Shown: one piece after another, positions 26,358 through 33,325 of the stretch
Layout of the letters: every line of letters starts with the position of its first letter
Position numbering within the stretch: the first letter of the stretch is position 1
IMG/VR virus record: IMGVR_UViG_3300025133_000343
Location: 1-35,405 of that record
Length of the DNA stretch: 35,405 bases
Reading direction: 5' to 3' (one strand)
DNA from: a virus
Notes under the pieces: model-generated
What the model saw: only the letters and a program-made list of their open reading frames with translations
Database searches by the model: none
What the model was told of the DNA's origin: nothing
Program-made: the position numbers and the translations under genes

Positions 26358-26705
26358 ATGAAAAACGAAGAAAGCCGAAAAAGGCAGGTTGCACCGTTGC
26401 TTTTGGCCGGACAGATTTTGACCGCTTGGAGAGGCGGGGTGTCCGTGTCGCAGCGAGCAATGGCCAGACGACTGGGTGTGAAGCAACCGACATGGAGGAA
26501 CGTCGAACTAGGAGTTAAGCCACCGGGTAGAGTCCTCTTTATACGGATGATCCTATTGCTTAGGCTAAAGAAAAAACAGATCACTTCATTGGGAACTCTG
26601 TACCACTACTATGATCTAGGACTAGATGCTGGAGAGAAGGAGATAGTAGACATACTATGTGCCTTTGATCTAAGTCCTTCAGACTTAGGAGATCTTCTTC
26701 AGTGA
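26358..26705 (+). CDS. XRE-like helix-turn-helix transcriptional regulator
   Basis: A 115-aa protein. The start is placed at 26358, since GGAGGAGG lies 7 bases upstream; the frame is open from 26298 but that ATG has no binding site. Residues about 34-68 form a helix-turn-helix: VSQRAMARRLGVKQPTWRNV, followed by ELGVKPPGR, like the Cro/CI family. The C-terminal half is helical and acidic (DLSPSDLGDLLQ). It reads away from the 43-bp repeats and is the natural candidate to bind them, setting early/late or lysogeny-like control. That link is inferred from position. Confidence 0.7.
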   Translation: MKNEESRKRQVAPLLLAGQILTAWRGGVSVSQRAMARRLGVKQPTWRNVELGVKPPGRVLFIRMILLLRLKKKQITSLGTLYHYYDLGLDAGEKEIVDILCAFDLSPSDLGDLLQ

Positions 26706-27583
26706 AAGATACTATCCAAGCAACCAAAGCATTCTCTAAGGGTAACGTAAAGAGCAATGACTTTGGCTATTACATTGCAACCTACTCCTTTGTTAAGAAG
26801 GGTAGGTCACAGAAGAAGTATGTCATCAACCTAGGGACAGTGATGTTGGGGACACACTCTTACTTCCTTGGTGTCTGTAAGGGAGAGAGGTTTATCTTCC
26901 TTGGACTCAATGGTAAAGTATGGAGGATACCTGGGAAAGTCCTAAAGAATAATGTGGTTGTGCCGATAACGACTGATCTAGATGCACTACGAGTATGGGC
27001 AGACACTATCTCTCAACGGCTAGTAGATATCCTATCTCCCAAGTTAACCAATAGGATAACGAAAGAAACGAATCGTAGGTACAACTTGATGGTCAAGTCT
27101 CTCGTTGGCAAGGCGATAGAAGAGGCTGCGGTGCTTGGCTTTGATAGGAGTTACACCTACTATGCTGAGCATACAAACAGTAGGTGGGAGACTGTGGACT
27201 TGGTAAGCCCTAGGTTCCCCACATTAAAGCACGCGCTACATGTGTCCCTTATGCTTGCCCTGCCAGCGGAGACCGCCGGTACCCTAATAGAGATAGGCTC
27301 CCTTAGTGAGTTCCGGTGCCCACTAATAAGCAAGGACATAGCCATGTCTATCTATCAACAAGCAGTACAACTACTGTCCAGGCTGTGCCCTGAGTGGTGG
27401 AATAATGGTGCGCTTACTCAGTGGGAGTATCTAGGTAGCCTAGATGACCTATTGTATAGGCAGTACTCGAACATAGTGATTAACGCTTACACCCAACACA
27501 TTGACCTGCCGACAGCGGCAGGGGCAGTGAGGTCGGATATGCTGGCCTCGTATAATAGAAGAACCATAGCCTTCGAGGAATAG
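26702..27583 (+). CDS. Unknown 293-aa protein coupled to the regulator
   Basis: Starts with GTG at 26702, overlapping the regulator's stop (GTGA), so translation is coupled. The N-terminal 90 residues are beta-like and basic (YVINLGTVMLGTHSYFLGV, GKVWRIPGKVL). The rest is helical, with KLTNRITKETNRRYNLMVK and an aromatic stretch CPEWWNNGALTQWEYLGSL. No membrane segment or catalytic motif is visible. I do not recognise the family. It could be a partner of the regulator or another early function. Confidence 0.65.
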   Translation: MKDTIQATKAFSKGNVKSNDFGYYIATYSFVKKGRSQKKYVINLGTVMLGTHSYFLGVCKGERFIFLGLNGKVWRIPGKVLKNNVVVPITTDLDALRVWADTISQRLVDILSPKLTNRITKETNRRYNLMVKSLVGKAIEEAAVLGFDRSYTYYAEHTNSRWETVDLVSPRFPTLKHALHVSLMLALPAETAGTLIEIGSLSEFRCPLISKDIAMSIYQQAVQLLSRLCPEWWNNGALTQWEYLGSLDDLLYRQYSNIVINAYTQHIDLPTAAGAVRSDMLASYNRRTIAFEE

Positions 27584-27598
27584 AAGGAAGGAGAGAGT

Positions 27599-27895
27599 AT
27601 GTTCAAGAAGAAGAGACTAACCCCAGAAGAGTTCGTTACCACATGGCAACTAGCCGAAACCCTCGGTGCTTTCTGTGAGAGCACAGGTATGAATAGACGC
27701 GCTGCCTCAGTGCGTGCTACCTTCTACCGGAAGAGGGGAGTTAACTTAAAGAGATTCCCTCGTGGCCCTTTAGGGCGAAAGTGTTTGAATATAGAACTGC
27801 TGAACCAACTCATCTCTGCGGCTACTGAAGAAGTAGTTATCACTGATGAGTCTGGTCCAGCAGGAACTATCTGGTCTGAATCTCCGTTCTGTTAA
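27599..27895 (+). CDS. Small helix-turn-helix protein
   Basis: A 98-aa protein with GGAAGGAGAG before the ATG. Residues about 8-48 (EEFVTTWQLAETLGAFCEST, then MNRRAASVRATFYRKRGVNL) match the helix-turn-helix often seen in small phage DNA-binding proteins, in which a first helix is followed by a recognition helix and a K/R-rich turn. The C-terminal 40 residues look disordered or strand-like. It ends the rightward cluster and its TAA overlaps the holin candidate's stop by 4 bases. The target is unknown. Confidence 0.65.
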   Translation: MFKKKRLTPEEFVTTWQLAETLGAFCESTGMNRRAASVRATFYRKRGVNLKRFPRGPLGRKCLNIELLNQLISAATEEVVITDESGPAGTIWSESPFC

Positions 27896-28095
27896 GAATC
27901 GGAGGACAGTGCGGCTTGCCCGTCTGTGTACGCTTGCCCAAGAATGTAACTAACTATAACAGTAGTTGAGGCATAGATTGCCGTGGCTGGATCAATAGTT
28001 CCAGACATGGTTTCAAGGGCAATCGGCGCAAGGGCACCAACAACAGCCATCCAGAATTTACGACTAACTAATTTTGCTTTGATATCATCAAACAT
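27892..28095 (-). CDS. Holin candidate with two membrane helices
   Basis: A 67-aa protein. The start is set at 28095 (MFDDIKAKLVSRKFWMAVVG) because AGGAGG is correctly spaced; a longer frame to 28146 lacks this. An amphipathic basic N-terminus precedes two membrane helices, about 14-31 (WMAVVGALAPIALETMSG) and 36-54 (ATAIYASTTVIVSYILGQAY), then a short polar tail. This matches small two-helix holins that release the endolysin. The gene is alone on the - strand between + strand genes, about 700 bases from the amidase gene. Its binding site lies inside a 9-bp hairpin. Confidence 0.65.
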   Translation of the reverse strand: MFDDIKAKLVSRKFWMAVVGALAPIALETMSGTIDPATAIYASTTVIVSYILGQAYTDGQAALSSDS

Positions 28096-28096
28096 A

Positions 28097-28117
28097 TTCC
28101 CTCCTAATAGGAGAGAA
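28097..28117 (-). promoter_or_regulatory. Hairpin masking the holin ribosome binding site
   Basis: In the leftward mRNA, TTCTCTCCT pairs with AGGAGGGAA across a three-base ATT loop, giving 9 pairs including one U-G. The 3' arm is the whole Shine-Dalgarno sequence and ends one base before the ATG. On the opposite strand the U-G pair becomes a C-A mismatch, so the fold favours the holin mRNA. Confidence 0.6.
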
Positions 28118-28161
28118 CTCGATAACACGAGAAAATAATAAGACAAGTTGGAGCGACAATA

Positions 28162-28275
28162 ATGAGAAGCAACAAACCAGATACTTACGCATGGATTCTT
28201 GCCTGCACCATTGTGATGTACGTTGTATTTTACTTTGTAGGAGAGCCGTTTACACAGTATATAAATGTCCCATGA
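28162..28275 (+). CDS. 37-aa single-pass membrane microprotein
   Basis: A short frame with GGAG 9 bases before ATG 28162. After the polar start MRSNKPDTY comes a membrane helix (about 10-26, AWILACTIVMYVVFYFVG) and a short tail ending in NVP. It reads away from the holin candidate, with 66 bases between the two start codons. A lysis accessory, pinholin-like or superinfection-exclusion peptide are possibilities. The evidence is a binding site plus a clear membrane helix; length makes it tentative. Confidence 0.5.
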   Translation: MRSNKPDTYAWILACTIVMYVVFYFVGEPFTQYINVP

Positions 28276-28287
28276 CGGTTAGATTCT

Positions 28288-28503
28288 ATGCCCAAGATAG
28301 TTAGAACATTTACAGGTTGGCAGTTAATGGATATCCAAATGTCTTTACACATCGGCTTGCTGCCGAACAGACAGAAGCCTGTGCTGTACGCTATGGACGA
28401 GGACGAAAGGATAACTGCGCTGGCTGTCTTCTCTGATGAGGAGTCTGTTGCCCTGGCTCGTATGCTTCTAAACAAAATTGGAGAAGGAACTGATGCTAAA
28501 TAA
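28288..28503 (+). CDS. Small unknown protein
   Basis: A 71-aa protein starting at ATG 28288, 12 bases after the microprotein's stop; its binding site is weak. The sequence has a strand-like start (VRTFTGWQLMDIQMSLHIGL) and a helical, acidic end (SDEESVALARMLLNKIGEG). No family recognised. Its end overlaps the next gene's start by 11 bases, which supports a real coupled pair. Confidence 0.5.
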   Translation: MPKIVRTFTGWQLMDIQMSLHIGLLPNRQKPVLYAMDEDERITALAVFSDEESVALARMLLNKIGEGTDAK

Positions 28504-28810
28504 ATATAAAGCTGAACTTGTAGAGGTTGGAGTTGTTTCTTTAGAGGGCATACTACTGCTGCTAAGCGTTCTTAATCGAGGGCCTATCTCAGCAAAGAAG
28601 ACTCCAACAAGGCTTATATGTGGCGCGGGTGGGTCACCCCTAGCCGCTGGCAGGGCGGCACTAAGAGAGGCTTCAACTACTGTAGGGGGAGTAGATATCT
28701 CACAGGAAACTTACGACCGCATAGCGGTTCTATCTCCTGTTGAGTTTGTAGATCCTGAACTAATGAAGTATGTCTGCATCGTTATATGCCAGCCGATCAG
28801 TGACCAATAG
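28493..28810 (+). CDS. Small unknown protein, convergent with the amidase gene
   Basis: A 105-aa protein started at ATG 28493, preceded by GGAGAAGGAA; an in-frame TTG at 28478 is less likely. It has one hydrophobic stretch (VVSLEGILLLLSVLN, about 14-28), a Gly/Ala-rich turn (GAGGSPLAAGRAALREAS) and a C-terminal strand (VCIVICQPISDQ). A membrane or lipid contact is possible but unproven. The last 14 bases overlap the convergent amidase gene. Confidence 0.5.
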   Translation: MLNKYKAELVEVGVVSLEGILLLLSVLNRGPISAKKTPTRLICGAGGSPLAAGRAALREASTTVGGVDISQETYDRIAVLSPVEFVDPELMKYVCIVICQPISDQ

Positions 28811-29558
28811 TCTTGAGTAGTGCGGCCTCGGTAAAGCGGCCACGTATCCCGTCCACAACAAGCCCACCGTTCTTTCGTTGGAACATAGTCAGTGCGGTTC
28901 GGCTAAGCGTCCCCCATATACCATCAACAGGTATCCCGTAATCCAATTCGTTCAATGCCATCTGCCAATCCTCCACTGAAGATAGAGACTTCTTTGCTGG
29001 GAGAAGTGAAGTCATGTTGTCGGCTAACGCTGACAATAGATTGCCTGGACATTTAGTTGGACTAAAGTTGTGATGTCCCCACAAACTATTAACGGAACAG
29101 CCAAGCACATTATACAAAGACGTAGGTATATACTTGTGCATAGTCTCACCTGTGAGGTGGCTCCATAGTGTTAGCAGTGCGAGCAACTGCGCCATCGGTA
29201 ATCCCGTATTACCTTCACCCGCATAGTTACCAGAGCATACAATGGCTAAGAAATTCTTGTTGGGTTGTGTTTTTGGTATCGGGGTACTGTGACCGCCTTG
29301 TGAACTCGTTATACTCTCAAGGTCATTCGCCCAATATACAGTTCCACTCTTATCTATAAAGAAAGTATAGAGTAGGCCAGCGCAACCGTCCTTGCATACA
29401 TGGTTAGGTGACACATGATACTTGGCTACATTCTCAATGTAAGATTCTGAACCAGTATGGTGTATCACTCCACCTTTGATATCCTTTATCTCTCTTCGAT
29501 TAAACGTCTTAGTCTTATGAGTTGGTAAGGCATCTCTTGAATCTACAAACTTAAACAT
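28797..29558 (-). CDS. Endolysin: PGRP-type N-acetylmuramoyl-L-alanine amidase with peptidoglycan-binding domain
   Basis: A 253-aa zinc amidase that cuts the bond between muramic acid and the stem peptide. The start is set at 29558 (GGAG 5 bases upstream); an open extension to 29789 has no binding site and overlaps a promoter. Zinc ligands are H33/H34 (VIHHTGS), H162 (GHHNFSP) and C170 (TKCPG), with H-to-C spacing as in T7 lysozyme. Y64 matches the catalytic tyrosine. Residues about 196-252 (LDYGIPVDGIWG, GLVVDGIRGRFTEAAL) are a peptidoglycan-binding repeat domain. There is no signal peptide, so release depends on a holin. Confidence 0.92.
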   Translation of the reverse strand: MFKFVDSRDALPTHKTKTFNRREIKDIKGGVIHHTGSESYIENVAKYHVSPNHVCKDGCAGLLYTFFIDKSGTVYWANDLESITSSQGGHSTPIPKTQPNKNFLAIVCSGNYAGEGNTGLPMAQLLALLTLWSHLTGETMHKYIPTSLYNVLGCSVNSLWGHHNFSPTKCPGNLLSALADNMTSLLPAKKSLSSVEDWQMALNELDYGIPVDGIWGTLSRTALTMFQRKNGGLVVDGIRGRFTEAALLKTIGH

Positions 29559-29580
29559 ATAGTCTCCAATGATATATACA

Positions 29581-29609
29581 CGTATAGTATATACGCGGGG
29601 GCGGTGCAA
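29581..29609 (-). promoter_or_regulatory. Candidate endolysin promoter overlapping a 15-bp palindrome
   Basis: On the - strand, TTGCAC (29609-29604), a 17-base spacer and TATACG (29586-29581) precede the amidase ATG by about 22 bases. The -10 is one arm of the perfect inverted repeat CGTATA-GTA-TATACG (29581-29595), which could be an operator. The -35 is weak. Confidence 0.4.
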
Positions 29610-29676
29610 GTCGCATAACGCAAGGCGAACCGCGTGAGGCAAACCAGTGTGCGTCGGACTGATTTGCGGAATTTGC

Positions 29677-29705
29677 TTGACAGCCGTGGGCTGACCCGAT
29701 AGTAG
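29677..29705 (+). promoter_or_regulatory. Candidate rightward early promoter
   Basis: A perfect TTGACA (29677-29682), a 17-base spacer and TAGTAG (29700-29705) lie about 50 bases before the ATG at 29756. The -10 is poor (3 of 6), so an activator or different sigma preference may apply. An inverted repeat, GTCAC...GTGAC, follows at about 29712. Confidence 0.45.
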
Positions 29706-29755
29706 CCACCAGTCACGACGGTGTGACGCACCACGAATCTCAATTAGGAGAACAC

Positions 29756-30985
29756 ATGAACTCAGTAAATACAGAAGTGAGACAGTCACTTACCCTAGAC
29801 CCTAGAACTTTAGTCAACTACCGACTGGGTGCTAAGGGGGCAATCCTTAGTAGCAAGGGCTACTCTAAAAACTTAGACAGACCCTTGAAACTTAATCAAA
29901 TCAGAGCGATGGTTAAGTCTGTCGAAGATAGACAAGAAGCCAAAGACCTTCAGCGTGAAGGAAGAATGCTTCAACTATCTATCGAGAACGGTCGTGCTTA
30001 TGGCACAGTGTTCTACCGTGACCGAGTAGATGAGAAGATGCCATTCACTAAGACAGCGTTCCAACAACTACTTGGATATGTTGGTGGCGTTAACATGAAT
30101 GATATGAAAAACAACTGGGCGGTGAGTGACCGAGGAGACAAGATAACCTCAGCACTATACGCTCATTGTTCCATCGACATAGAAGAAATCTTTATGATTA
30201 GGACTATGCTACGACAAGGACAACGTGTCATTCGTTCTGTCCATAAAGCAGGACACAACAACTGCTACCAACCTTTCAGTCATCTTCAGTTAGTTGATGA
30301 TCTTATTGCTGGCGCACCAGAGTTTGCAGAGGCTCCAATCTTAGGCTTCCACTTAAATGATAATGGTGTACGACTAACCCTTGCTTCACCAGAGATAGAC
30401 AATGGGTACGTTGAACATCAGAGCATTGATGGAATCGAAACAAATAAACCAGTCAAGACATTCTCTCTAGGGAACTCAGAGACAGGACAAGGTTCGCTTC
30501 GCATTGATGGCGGCATTCATACTTGGACTTGTTCCAACGGAATGTACTCATACAACAAAGAGTTCTCTAAGGCTACACCTCATCGTGGTAAGAGTGAACG
30601 TCTAACTGGTTGGTTCACTGGAGCAATCGAAGATGTCCTTACTGCGCAGCATGGTGTCTTAGATAAGTATGAACAGGCTTTGGATACTTACATTGATGAT
30701 ATCCATAGTTTCACACAGGAGATGTTCAAGCAAGCAGCAACCAAGTCAAGGCATTCAATTGCAAACAACAAAGATATCCTTAATGATATTAAGACATACG
30801 GCTTGTACGACGAGACAACACCACAGAACAATAGTGTTGCCCAAGTTGCACAGGCTGTTGCTTTGATTGCACAGAAGCAAGACTTTGCAGGTGAGAGATT
30901 GCTTGAGGAGATTGCTATGGATATCTTATACAAGGGAACAAACATGGCTGTTGATGGACGAATCATCATGCCAGTTGAAGCCTAA
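29756..30985 (+). CDS. 409-aa protein, possibly DUF932-like
   Basis: The start is placed at 29756 because AGGAG lies 5 bases upstream; the 33-base in-frame extension lacks a site. The protein is soluble. It has a helical N-terminus (LKLNQIRAMVKSVEDRQEAK), a central alpha/beta part and the segment GGIHTWTCSNGMYSYNKEF near 255-273. An aromatic/C-x-N-G patch like this occurs in DUF932 phage and plasmid proteins of unknown role. The C-terminal 130 residues are helical. It is the first gene behind the candidate early promoter, so early expression is likely. The family call is tentative. Confidence 0.6.
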   Translation: MNSVNTEVRQSLTLDPRTLVNYRLGAKGAILSSKGYSKNLDRPLKLNQIRAMVKSVEDRQEAKDLQREGRMLQLSIENGRAYGTVFYRDRVDEKMPFTKTAFQQLLGYVGGVNMNDMKNNWAVSDRGDKITSALYAHCSIDIEEIFMIRTMLRQGQRVIRSVHKAGHNNCYQPFSHLQLVDDLIAGAPEFAEAPILGFHLNDNGVRLTLASPEIDNGYVEHQSIDGIETNKPVKTFSLGNSETGQGSLRIDGGIHTWTCSNGMYSYNKEFSKATPHRGKSERLTGWFTGAIEDVLTAQHGVLDKYEQALDTYIDDIHSFTQEMFKQAATKSRHSIANNKDILNDIKTYGLYDETTPQNNSVAQVAQAVALIAQKQDFAGERLLEEIAMDILYKGTNMAVDGRIIMPVEA

Positions 30986-31034
30986 TGAGTTGTGTCTAGG
31001 AGCGGGGTCGACCACAAAAACTAATACCCGTCGA

Positions 31035-31057
31035 GTCGGTGAGAGGCCGACACTTTT
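31035..31057 (+). terminator. Weak intrinsic terminator or attenuator
   Basis: GTCGGT-GAGAG-GCCGAC gives a 6-bp stem (one U-G pair) followed by ACTTTTAA. It lies 50 bases after the 409-aa gene. The short T-run suggests partial termination, reducing expression of the small-gene operon that follows. Confidence 0.4.
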
Positions 31058-31082
31058 AACAATCCAATTAAGGAGATGAATG

Positions 31083-31337
31083 ATGAGTGATGATATTAAT
31101 GAAACAAATAGTATATCTATTGTGTGGTGTGTCGATGACATTAGGCACTTAGGCTTTCAATGTACTGACGAAGAAGGCATGAGTGTTTTGCAAAGTGTCG
31201 AACAAGAACACGATGCGACGATGGGTGTTAACTGGGATACCCTAGATTTTTGGGCACATGAACACGGACTGACATGGGTTGACCCATTAGAAGATCCAGA
31301 ATTAGATGGTCTAAATAAAGACTTGGGGGGTGAGTGA
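31083..31337 (+). CDS. Small acidic protein
   Basis: An 84-aa acidic protein. Two in-frame ATG codons occur (31080 and 31083); the second is better spaced from AAGGAG. It contains SIVWCVDDIRHLGFQCTDEE and EHDATMGVNWDTLDFWA and has no known domain that I can name. It ends GGE at the repeated GGTGAGTGATG junction, so its stop and the next ATG share one base. First gene of the small-gene operon. Confidence 0.6.
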   Translation: MSDDINETNSISIVWCVDDIRHLGFQCTDEEGMSVLQSVEQEHDATMGVNWDTLDFWAHEHGLTWVDPLEDPELDGLNKDLGGE

Positions 31338-31660
31338 TGTTTAAGTGTAGGTTTTGTCATTGTAAATATGAAGATGACTTCTGTTCAGATGATGATGTAG
31401 GAGTGTGCCGTTGGTGTAGTGGTGAAGAAGAAAAAGAAACCGATAACCAGCCGATTAAGCATTGGGATATTCAATACATGATCAGTTGTACCTTTCTAGG
31501 AACAAAGGAAGAAGCCTTAATCAAAGCAAAAGAAGACGGCGATTGGTTGCTCGAGGAAACAGAACATCAAGGAATGATGCTTAAAGAATCTACGGTTTAT
31601 TTCAACGGTGAACCAGAGGAGTGGACGCTTAAGAATCATAAGGAGGTGAATGATGACTGA
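31337..31660 (+). CDS. Small zinc-ribbon-like acidic protein
   Basis: A 107-aa protein starting in a TGATG overlap. The first 30 residues hold paired cysteines, CRFCHC then C16 and CRWC (positions 4, 7, 9, 16, 24, 27), as in a small zinc-binding knuckle. The remainder is acidic, with WDIQYMISCTFLGTKEEAL in the middle. It could be a DNA, RNA or polymerase-binding factor, but this rests on the cysteine pattern alone. Confidence 0.55.
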   Translation: MFKCRFCHCKYEDDFCSDDDVGVCRWCSGEEEKETDNQPIKHWDIQYMISCTFLGTKEEALIKAKEDGDWLLEETEHQGMMLKESTVYFNGEPEEWTLKNHKEVNDD

Positions 31661-31865
31661 CATTATTGTACACCACATTGGCCACGATAACTCGTGGGCT
31701 TTCGTGGAAACTAAAGGGAAAAGATTTGAGGTAGGCTTAACTCATGACGAGGACGGCTTATCATCTGTGACTTTCTCACCAATAGAACTGACTGAGGAAG
31801 ACATGAATCAAATAGAGAATGAAGTAAATACAGAACCAGTAAAGGTGGAGGTGAGTGATGTTTAA
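31653..31865 (+). CDS. Small acidic protein
   Basis: A 70-aa protein with AAGGAGG upstream; of two adjacent ATG codons (31650, 31653) the second is better spaced. Its start overlaps the previous gene by 8 bases. The N-terminal half is beta-like (DIIVHHIGHDNSWAFVET) and the rest acidic, ending VEVSDV, which is the junction repeat read in a second frame. Function unknown. Confidence 0.55.
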   Translation: MTDIIVHHIGHDNSWAFVETKGKRFEVGLTHDEDGLSSVTFSPIELTEEDMNQIENEVNTEPVKVEVSDV

Positions 31866-32046
31866 TTATGATGGCGCATGGTGGCTAGTTGCCGCTGGAA
31901 GAATGAAGCGATGTAGTAATTTTGCTACGGCTAACGCATGGGCTAATTTGATTATTAGAGCAGCGCGTAAGCAGGGTTGGAGCGAGACAAGAATATTGAA
32001 CATGAACATGAGTCTTGTACATGACTCGTTGATGGGAGGTGAGTGA
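31858..32046 (+). CDS. Small basic protein
   Basis: A 62-aa protein starting at ATG 31858, overlapping the previous gene by 8 bases, with GGTGGAGG upstream. It is Trp- and Arg-rich (MFNYDGAWWLVAAGRMKR, IIRAARKQGWSETRI), unlike its acidic neighbours. It ends GGE at the next copy of the junction repeat. Function unknown; nucleic-acid binding is possible from charge. Confidence 0.5.
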   Translation: MFNYDGAWWLVAAGRMKRCSNFATANAWANLIIRAARKQGWSETRILNMNMSLVHDSLMGGE

Positions 32047-32450
32047 TGGATAGCAATGTAGCAACAAACTTACTTTATAAGTTAGCAGAGGAAGACAAGG
32101 CGTTTCTTGTAGGGGCTTACATCTCTGCATTAAATAAGGACGGATCTCTCGAAGATGAGATGTATAACGAACTTGAAATGAAGGGAGCGTGTGACAATGA
32201 ATACTACTTACGCATGAGTTGGCGTGAACTACTAGACAATACAGTCAAGGAGAGGAAAGAGATGGATAATATATTCTGGATAGATGCACTCTATGAGAAG
32301 TTAGGAATCTCAGTACGAGACAATCAATACTATGCAACAAGGAAAGATGGCACTAGACTTCGTGTCTATTGGCATGGCAGTGATGCGCCTAATGCTCAGA
32401 TTAAATTAGATATTGCAATAGAAGGAGGCTATCATGCCAGAACTAAATGA
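32046..32450 (+). CDS. Small unknown protein
   Basis: A 134-aa protein starting in a TGATG overlap with GGAGG upstream. The N-terminal 90 residues are helical and acidic (LLYKLAEEDKAFLVGAYISA). The C-terminus has strands with YYATRKDGTRLRVYWHG. No motif recognised. The next gene begins 17 bases before its stop. Confidence 0.55.
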   Translation: MDSNVATNLLYKLAEEDKAFLVGAYISALNKDGSLEDEMYNELEMKGACDNEYYLRMSWRELLDNTVKERKEMDNIFWIDALYEKLGISVRDNQYYATRKDGTRLRVYWHGSDAPNAQIKLDIAIEGGYHARTK

Positions 32451-32679
32451 GTATATCCTGCCGATGTACTGGGCTAGTTACATCATCAATGGTGATGCGA
32501 CTGGGCTACGAGATGGGGAACAAGAAGAGATAGATGAATACTTTAAAAAGATGGGCAACCCATACATTGTAAGCATTGGAGATGAGTATTGGTTTGCTGA
32601 TCGTAATGACGCAACGAAGTTGGGTGGAGATGTTTGCTCTTACTTTTCATTAAATGAATCGGAGGCAATAGATGTGTAA
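32434..32679 (+). CDS. Small acidic protein of a type common in phages
   Basis: An 81-aa protein with GAAGGAGG upstream, overlapping the previous gene by 17 bases. The segment MYWASYIINGDATGLRDGEQ, followed by EIDEYFKKMG and a C-terminal strand with Cys/Tyr, resembles small uncharacterised phage and plasmid proteins. I cannot name the family with confidence. It overlaps the next start by 8 bases. Confidence 0.55.
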   Translation: MPELNEYILPMYWASYIINGDATGLRDGEQEEIDEYFKKMGNPYIVSIGDEYWFADRNDATKLGGDVCSYFSLNESEAIDV

Positions 32680-32866
32680 TCCAAAACTAAAAGAGAAAAA
32701 ACTGCCAGCGTCTAGGTACATTGTGACAGGTGTGACACGGACAGGGAGTAGGTTCAGAGTTGAAACAGAAAGCCTAATGCACGCACTGGGGATTAACCTT
32801 TGGTGCGGTACGGTTTGGGGAGTGTACGACGGGAAAAGAAAGAAAATCAGAACAGTATCTAATTAA
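32672..32866 (+). CDS. Small basic protein
   Basis: A 64-aa protein with GGAGG 8 bases before ATG 32672. It has a beta-rich core, RYIVTGVTRTGSRFRVETES, and then MHALGINLWCGTVWGVYDG, ending in a basic KRKKIRTVSN. The pattern recalls a recurrent small phage family of unknown role. Confidence 0.55.
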   Translation: MCNPKLKEKKLPASRYIVTGVTRTGSRFRVETESLMHALGINLWCGTVWGVYDGKRKKIRTVSN

Positions 32867-32875
32867 GGAGAACGT

Positions 32876-32995
32876 ATGGACACAGTATCAATGGCAATAG
32901 TAGGGCTTGCTACGCTCGCATTAGTTTCAGCATTGGGAGTAGCAGGGTTACCAGCGGCAGCAATAATTTTAATAACATTTGTATACCTAGACTAG
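32876..32995 (+). CDS. 39-aa membrane microprotein
   Basis: A short frame with a strong AAGGAG and good spacing before ATG 32876. Nearly all of residues 5-37 are hydrophobic (AIVGLATLALVSALGVAGLP, then AAAIILITFVYLD), enough for one long or two short membrane helices around the GLP turn. It lies between two small soluble genes, with the next gene 9 bases on. An early membrane-acting peptide is plausible; no family recognised. Confidence 0.55.
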   Translation: MDTVSMAIVGLATLALVSALGVAGLPAAAIILITFVYLD

Positions 32996-33004
32996 GAGTC
33001 AATC

Positions 33005-33325
33005 ATGAGAACAACACAAGAGTTAATCGCAGTAACAATGACAGCACTGACAGCATTGAGCAATCATATCAAGGAGAACACTCACCTATATGAGGACTTT
33101 GATGTTGCTATGGATAACCAGAAGGAGGCTAACGAAGTTGAAGATGGACAGGTACTAGAAATAATGAAGGAACGTTTAGACAAACCAGAAGAAGGAAAGA
33201 TCTATAGTTTACTTGAACTTTCAAAGACTAAGAAGTGGAGCGAGTCCGAGGTTGTAGAGGAAGCACAGATACCAGATATCGAAATGACTGATGAAGATTT
33301 CGATGCCTTGTTTGAATCACTTTAA
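33005..33325 (+). CDS. Small acidic unknown protein
   Basis: A 106-aa protein with TAGGAG overlapping the previous stop. It is helical at the N-terminus (ELIAVTMTALTALSNHIKEN) and very acidic toward the end (IEMTDEDFDALFESL). Acidic early phage proteins often mimic DNA or bind host enzymes, but nothing specific is visible. It is followed by the long non-coding region. Confidence 0.55.
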   Translation: MRTTQELIAVTMTALTALSNHIKENTHLYEDFDVAMDNQKEANEVEDGQVLEIMKERLDKPEEGKIYSLLELSKTKKWSESEVVEEAQIPDIEMTDEDFDALFESL

